Part shown: positions 59,718-64,000 of the stretch, one piece after another
How the letters are laid out: each line of letters opens with the position of its first letter
Position numbering within the stretch: the stretch's first letter is position 1
Source of the DNA: Dyella sp. S184
GTDB lineage: Bacteria > Pseudomonadota > Gammaproteobacteria > Xanthomonadales > Rhodanobacteraceae
Assembly: GCF_009766065.1 (NCBI RefSeq)
Contig: NZ_LMUE01000003.1
Span: forward strand, 416,809-480,808
Reading direction: 5' to 3'
DNA length: 64,000 nt
Program-made: the position numbers and the translations under genes
Notes under the pieces: model-generated
The model's database searches: none
The model's input: the letters and a program-made list of their open reading frames with translations, nothing else
What the model was told of the DNA's origin: nothing

Positions 59718-61358
59718 ATGGGATTCACGCAAGACGCTCCGCAGCTCGCCCAACCCTGGCACAGCGATCGTTTGCTGCATGCCCTGCTCGATCGCACCTT
59801 GCCTGCCGAGCGCCGCGCCGCGCTGGATATCGATCTGGCCGCGCTTGGTGATTACGCGCAGATGGCGTGGCTGCGAGCTACGCATAGCATTCGCCGCAAA
59901 CCGGCACTGACACGATGGGATGCCTGGGGGCAGCGGGTCGATCGCATCGAGCTGACCACGGCATGGCTGGAAGGCCCGCAACTCACCACTCGTCATGCGG
60001 TACTCGCCGCCGGCCACACCGACAGTGCACATGCGCGACTGGAAGAGTTCGCTCGCGTCTACCTGTATCACCTCGCCAGCGAGTTCTATACCTGTCCGCT
60101 GGCGATGACTGACGGCGCCGCCACCGCGATCAAGGCGGCCGGCAACCAGGCATTGATCGATCGCGCGCTGCCGCATTTCCTCAGCCGCGATGCTTCGGCC
60201 TTCTGGCTCAGCGGCCAGTGGATGACCGAAAACACCGGTGGCTCCGACGTCGGCCACACCGAAACCGTTGCGCGGCAGAATGCGAATGGCCAGTGGCGGC
60301 TGCATGGGCGCAAGTGGTTCAGCTCGGCGGTCGTCGGCGAGGCGGCACTAGCGCTGGCACGTCCCGAAGGCGCCGGATCGGGGACGGCGGCGCTGGCATT
60401 GTTCTATGTCGAGACGATGGACGGCGAGCAGCGCAAGCCCGAGCTGATCATCGACCGTCTGAAGGACAAGCTCGGCACGCATGAATTGCCCACTGCGGAA
60501 ATCCATCTCGACGGCCTGCCCGCGTGGCCACTGGGCGAGCTCGCCCACGGCGTGCGCCAGGTGGCGCCGATGCTCAACGTCACCCGCACCTGGAACGCGA
60601 TCTGCGCCATCGCCAGCATGGCCCGCGCAATCAGCTTGGCACGCGATTACGCCACGCGGCGGCAGGCGTTTGGCCGTCCGTTGATCGAGCAGCCATTGCA
60701 TGCGCAGACGCTGGCCGACATGCAGGCCGAGTTCGAGGGTGCGTTTGCGCTCGCATTCGAAGTCGCCCACTTGCTCGGTCGCGTCGAACATGGTGTTGCC
60801 GCGCCACACGAGGCAGCGCTTCTGCGCCTGCTCACGCCACTGGCCAAGCTGTGGACCGGCAAGCTGGCGGTGAAACTGTGCTCGGAAGCACTCGAATGTT
60901 TCGGTGGCGCCGGCTACATCGAAGACACTGGCCTGCCACAGCTGCTGCGCGATGCGCAGGTGTATGCGATCTGGGAAGGCACGACGAACGTGCTGTCGCT
61001 GGACAGCCTGCGTGCGTTGGCCGGCGACACCTTCGCCGCGTTGCGTACAGCCAGTGCCGCGTGGTTGGACGGCAACGACGACATGCATGCGGCCAGTGCG
61101 ATCCGGCAGACGCTGGACGCCGCCGCCCGCTGGCTCGACCAGCACGCGGCCACGCGCGATACGCTGGAAGCCGGCGCACGCGGCCTCGCTATCACCTTGG
61201 CGCGCTGTGCGAGTGCTGCGCTGCTGGCGCGTCAGGCAAGCTGGTCGAGCCTGCATGGCGATCAACGTCCGGCAGCAGCTCTGCAGCGCTTCGTCGGCCA
61301 CGGCCTCAACCGGCTGGCGACACCGGATGCTGGCAATACTTCGTTGCTGCTTGGCTGA
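59718..61358 (+). CDS. Acyl-CoA dehydrogenase family protein, AidB-like
   Basis: A 546-residue flavoprotein most like AidB of the adaptive response to alkylation. Family motifs: YTCPLAMTDGAA, WMTENTGGSDVGHTET near residue 175-190 (the flavin and substrate loop), LGTHELPTAEIHLDGLPAWPLG and IWEGTTNVLSLD near 420. AidB shields DNA or degrades alkylating agents; it may equally be an isovaleryl-CoA dehydrogenase relative. The ATG at 59718 has AGGAT at seven bases. Length (E. coli AidB 541) supports the call. No ada or alk genes are nearby. Confidence 0.88.
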   Translation: MGFTQDAPQLAQPWHSDRLLHALLDRTLPAERRAALDIDLAALGDYAQMAWLRATHSIRRKPALTRWDAWGQRVDRIELTTAWLEGPQLTTRHAVLAAGHTDSAHARLEEFARVYLYHLASEFYTCPLAMTDGAATAIKAAGNQALIDRALPHFLSRDASAFWLSGQWMTENTGGSDVGHTETVARQNANGQWRLHGRKWFSSAVVGEAALALARPEGAGSGTAALALFYVETMDGEQRKPELIIDRLKDKLGTHELPTAEIHLDGLPAWPLGELAHGVRQVAPMLNVTRTWNAICAIASMARAISLARDYATRRQAFGRPLIEQPLHAQTLADMQAEFEGAFALAFEVAHLLGRVEHGVAAPHEAALLRLLTPLAKLWTGKLAVKLCSEALECFGGAGYIEDTGLPQLLRDAQVYAIWEGTTNVLSLDSLRALAGDTFAALRTASAAWLDGNDDMHAASAIRQTLDAAARWLDQHAATRDTLEAGARGLAITLARCASAALLARQASWSSLHGDQRPAAALQRFVGHGLNRLATPDAGNTSLLLG

Positions 61359-61369
61359 CGCCTTTCGGC

Positions 61370-61442
61370 AGGAGCGCACCCTGTGCGCGAATGCTCTTGT
61401 TCACACCTTGGCAAAGAGCATTCGCGCACAGGGTGCGCTCCT
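61370..61442. repeat. 29-bp perfect inverted repeat (dispersed palindromic element)
   Basis: Arms at 61370-61398 and 61414-61442 are exact reverse complements (AGGAGCGCACCCTGTGCGCG with ATTCGCGCACAGGGTGCGCT inner pairing) around a 15-base loop. The GGAGCGCACCCTGTGCGCG core is a dispersed repeat seen widely in Pseudomonas and Xanthomonadales genomes. It could fold as a long hairpin in transcripts between the AidB-like and asparaginase-like genes. Confidence 0.9.
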
Positions 61443-61492
61443 ATCGGCCCCGTACGGGCTAAAATGGCCCTTCCCCCTATTCGGCCACCCGC

Positions 61493-61984
61493 ATGCAGCA
61501 TCTGACCATCGTCACCACCGGCGGCACCATCGACAAGATCTATTTCGACGACAAGTCGGACTACAAGATCGGTGCGCCGCAGATCGGCGAGATCCTCGGC
61601 CAGCTCGGCGTGGCATTCCAGTTCGACGTAATTCCGATCCTGCGCAAGGACAGCCTGCACATGGGCGCCGAGGACCGTGCACTGGTGCGTTCGACGATCG
61701 AGGCGCAGCCGCATCGCCATGTGCTGGTCACCCACGGCACCGACACCATGGTCGAAACCGCACGCGAGCTGGCGCATATCGAAGGCAAGGTGATCGTGCT
61801 GACCGGCGCGCTGAACCCGGCGCGTTTCCAGTGTTCCGATGCGGTGTTCAACATCGGCTGCGCGGTGGCTGCCGTGCAGACGCTGCCCAATGGCGTCTAC
61901 ATCACCATGAATGGCCGCGTGTGGGATCCGGCCAAGGTGCGCAAGAACCGCGACGCCAACCGCTTCGAGGAAGCCACCGGCTGA
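61493..61984 (+). CDS. Asparaginase-domain protein, N-terminal domain only
   Basis: A 163-residue protein containing the N-terminal asparaginase domain. The TIVTTGGTIDKIYFD loop (Thr nucleophile) and VTHGTDTMVETA (Thr-Asp pair) are both present, so catalytic residues are intact. The C-terminal domain of full asparaginases (about 160 residues) is missing, and the frame ends naturally at 61984 with no further match after it. Short proteins of this kind are annotated in Xanthomonadales, so it is probably a real family and not a broken gene. Activity on asparagine is unproven. Confidence 0.85.
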   Translation: MQHLTIVTTGGTIDKIYFDDKSDYKIGAPQIGEILGQLGVAFQFDVIPILRKDSLHMGAEDRALVRSTIEAQPHRHVLVTHGTDTMVETARELAHIEGKVIVLTGALNPARFQCSDAVFNIGCAVAAVQTLPNGVYITMNGRVWDPAKVRKNRDANRFEEATG

Positions 61985-62020
61985 GCGGCTGCAAACGTAT
62001 CGATGCCGGCCCAGCCGGCA

Positions 62021-62578
62021 TCACAGCATGCCGGTCTCGAGTTTGGCCGCGTCGGACATCATCGAGTGACTCCACGGTGGATCGAACACCAGATCCACAT
62101 CGGCCTCGGTGACCGTGGGAATCATCTCCAGCTTGGTGCGGGCGTCGTCCACCAGGATGTCGCCCATGCCGCAGCCGGGCGCAGTCAGCGTCAGTTTGAC
62201 GTAAACCTTGCGCTCACCTGATTCGGTCTGTTCCAGGCTGAGGTCATAGACCAGCCCCAGCTCAACCACGTTGACCGGAATCTCCGGATCGAACACGGTC
62301 CGCAGCTGGTCCCACGCCAGTTTCTCCACGTCCGCATCGGTGGCATCAGCAGCCACCTCGATCGGCGCAGGCGGTTCCTTGCCCAGCGCCTCGGCATCCT
62401 TGCCGGCGATGCGGAACAGGTTGCCCTCCACGTACACGGTGAAGCTGCCGCCAAGTGCCTGGGTGATGTAGCCGATCTGGCCCGCCGGCAGGCTCACCAC
62501 CTCACCCTGCGGCACCATCACCGCTGCGCAGTCGCGCAACAGGGTGAAAGGTTCGCTGCTCAGACTGAAACCACTCAT
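62021..62578 (-). CDS. sufT: Putative Fe-S cluster assembly protein SufT
   Basis: A 185-residue protein with a DUF59 (MIP18-like) domain in its second half: FDPEIPVNVVELGLVYDLSL near residue 110, and TLTAPGCGMGDILVDDAR with the conserved Cys near 145. The N-terminal half is the SufT extension (VVSLPAGQIGYITQALGGSFTVY). It is implicated in maturation of iron-sulfur proteins when demand is high. The ATG at 62578 starts the family sequence MSGFSLSSEPFTLLRD; the frame is open to 62623. A GATGCCGGC hairpin lies at its end. Confidence 0.92.
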   Translation of the reverse strand: MSGFSLSSEPFTLLRDCAAVMVPQGEVVSLPAGQIGYITQALGGSFTVYVEGNLFRIAGKDAEALGKEPPAPIEVAADATDADVEKLAWDQLRTVFDPEIPVNVVELGLVYDLSLEQTESGERKVYVKLTLTAPGCGMGDILVDDARTKLEMIPTVTEADVDLVFDPPWSHSMMSDAAKLETGML

Positions 62579-62768
62579 GCGACTCGCCAATCCTGTATCT
62601 GCGGGCACGACCATGCGTCGCACCCAGGTTGTCTATTATGCCGCCCGCTGTCCGGGCACGCTTCTCCAAGATCAGGCCGGAACCACTGAAATCAAGGATT
62701 CACGCCGCATGCCGGCTTCGGCCAGCGGCTTGTTGCACGTTATGATGGCCGCTTTGCCCGATGGATAA

Positions 62769-63233
62769 ATGCATGTTCCCAACCGTCCCGCCGTACGGTC
62801 GCCGATGAGCGCGCGCACCGTTTTGCTGTTTGTGTTCGCCCTGTTCATCGCCGTCATGCTGGGACTGGCCGCCGGCGCAACGTGGATGGTCGTGACGCTG
62901 TACCTGGGTCACCCGATGCCATGGCTGGCGCTGTTGTGCGGCGCGCTGCTGGCCTGGGCGATCCGGAACGGCGTGCGCGCGCCGGGCGGCGGTGCCGCAG
63001 TATTGGCTGCCGTCGCCACGGCGCTGGCGGCGATCTACGTCAACATGCTGATCGCTGCCGTGCAGATCGCCGGCAACATGGGCATGGGGCTGGTCGATGC
63101 CTTGCGCACGGCCGGCATCGGCCTGTTGTGGCAGCTGACGCGGTTGGCACTGGCGCCGGCAGACATCGTCTGGGCCTTGCTGGCCATGTTGCTGGCCGCA
63201 TGGCTGGCCTGGCGTGCCCCGCGCAAGCGTTAA
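62769..63233 (+). CDS. Small inner-membrane protein, function unknown
   Basis: A 154-residue protein with four predicted hydrophobic helices (about 17-40, 50-65, 75-97 and 130-146) and a basic C terminus. I recognise no family. Start could be the ATG at 62769 or the later ATG at 62805 (MSARTVLLF), which would give a more typical membrane-protein N terminus. It is convergent with pntB. Confidence 0.7.
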   Translation: MHVPNRPAVRSPMSARTVLLFVFALFIAVMLGLAAGATWMVVTLYLGHPMPWLALLCGALLAWAIRNGVRAPGGGAAVLAAVATALAAIYVNMLIAAVQIAGNMGMGLVDALRTAGIGLLWQLTRLALAPADIVWALLAMLLAAWLAWRAPRKR

Positions 63234-63248
63234 GCGGCTGACGCCGGA

Positions 63249-64000
63249 TCAGGCGTCGACTGCCTTCAGCTCCGCCACCAGTTCTCCCACGGCCGCCTGG
63301 CCGTCGCCGTACAACATGCGCGTGTTGTCGGCGTAGAACAGCGCATTCTCGATGCCGGCAAAACCGGTACCCTTGCCGCGTTTGATCACGATCACGTGCT
63401 TCGCCGCACTCACGTCGAGAATCGGCATGCCGTAGATCGGCGACGCCGGATCGGTCTTGGCCAGCGGATTGACCACGTCGTTCGCGCCGATCACCAGCGC
63501 CACGTCAGTGGCCGGGAATTCCGGGTTGATGTCATCCATGTCGGCGATCAGGTCGTACGGTACACCGGCTTCGGCCAGCAGCACGTTCATGTGGCCCGGC
63601 ATGCGGCCGGCCACCGGGTGGATCGCGAACTTCACCTTCACCCCGCGCTTGATCAGCAACTGGGCGAACTCCCACACCTTGTGCTGCGCCTGCGCCACCG
63701 CCAGGCCGTAACCGGGCACGATCACCACGCGCTCGGCGTAAGCCATCATCACCGCCGCATCGGCCGCGTCGATCGGTTTCTGCGCACCCTCGATCGCCTG
63801 CGCTTCGCCACCGGCCGCACCGAAGCTGCCGAACAATACGTTGCCGATCGAGCGGTTCATCGCCTTGGCCATCAGCTGGGTCAGCAATGTGCCCGCCGCG
63901 CCCACCACCATGCCGGCAATGATCATTGCCTCGTTGCCCAGCACGAAACCCTCGAACGCCACCGCCAGTCCGGTGAACGCGTTGTACAGCGAGATCACCA
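63249..64000 (-). CDS. pntB: NAD(P) transhydrogenase subunit beta, C-terminal part (cut by window edge)
   Basis: About 250 codons of the beta subunit of the proton-translocating transhydrogenase. The visible part has the last membrane helices (FVLGNEAMIIAGMVVGAAGTLLTQLMAKAMNRS, quoted in part as FVLGNEAMIIAG), then the soluble NADP-binding domain dIII with VVIVPGYGLAVAQAQH, GRMPGHMNVLLAEAGVPY and ALVIGANDVVNPLA. The first ATG in view is internal; full length is about 460-480 residues, so the N-terminal half lies beyond the right edge. Confidence 0.95.
   Translation of the reverse strand, partial: VISLYNAFTGLAVAFEGFVLGNEAMIIAGMVVGAAGTLLTQLMAKAMNRSIGNVLFGSFGAAGGEAQAIEGAQKPIDAADAAVMMAYAERVVIVPGYGLAVAQAQHKVWEFAQLLIKRGVKVKFAIHPVAGRMPGHMNVLLAEAGVPYDLIADMDDINPEFPATDVALVIGANDVVNPLAKTDPASPIYGMPILDVSAAKHVIVIKRGKGTGFAGIENALFYADNTRMLYGDGQAAVGELVAELKAVDA

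Noticed and set aside
61493-62020. Asparaginase pseudogene
   Set aside because: The stop at 61982-61984 comes after a complete first domain and no second-domain sequence follows in any frame before sufT.

Overview
The window is a GC-rich gammaproteobacterial chromosome segment. Its gene orders (rng-yhdP-tldD, lolB-ispE-tRNA-Gln-prs-rplY-pth-ychF, hemA/prfA, S10-spc-alpha), a class II DAHP synthase and abundant palindromic dispersed repeats point to the Xanthomonadales, most likely the Rhodanobacteraceae. That placement is an inference from content, not from a search. Most of it is core genome.

Layout. 1-5.9 kb: the pmbA (cut by the left edge), DUF1653, darP and tldD neighbourhood, split by a low-GC two-gene cassette (tcmP plus a three-Cys Gp37/Gp68 protein) lying between mirror-image repeat blocks. 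6-14 kb: a fatty-acid-hydroxylase-type membrane protein, yhdP and rng, then a PP-loop ATPase and a Mug-type glycosylase. 14-22.7 kb: two MacB/FtsX-type permeases without an ATPase, a coupled pair of multiheme c-type cytochromes, an exported amidase, class II DAHP synthase and dsbB. 22.8-36.9 kb: rplQ, rpoA, rpsD, rpsK, rpsM, secY and the spc and S10 ribosomal protein genes, all on the minus strand. 37-39 kb: tuf with tRNA-Thr, tRNA-Gly and tRNA-Tyr upstream. 39-47.7 kb: a thioesterase, a GNAT enzyme, ychF, pth, rplY, prs, tRNA-Gln, a GNAT-IspE fusion, lolB and a TPR lipoprotein. 47.7-54 kb, plus strand: hemA, prfA, an O-GlcNAc-transferase-like TPR protein, a PPK2 kinase and a methyltransferase. 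54-64 kb: acylphosphatase, a TlpA-like thioredoxin, a YihY/BrkB protein, wrbA, DUF2069, two envelope glycosylation genes, an AidB-like dehydrogenase, a one-domain asparaginase-like protein, sufT, a small membrane protein and the end of pntB.

The points most worth a second look are: (i) the tcmP / three-Cys cassette nested in inverted repeats; (ii) the tuf junction, where the tRNA context usual upstream of one tuf copy meets the S10 operon usual downstream of the other, with the secE-rpoBC-fusA block absent between them; (iii) a promoter plus two terminator-like hairpins ahead of rpsJ, suggesting an attenuated S10 leader; (iv) a duplicated hairpin module between rpoA and rplQ and an internal promoter before rpsH; and (v) an in-frame GNAT-IspE fusion.

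All calls come from reading the sequence and supplied translations. No alignment, profile or structure search was run, and family names rest on recognised motifs and gene order.
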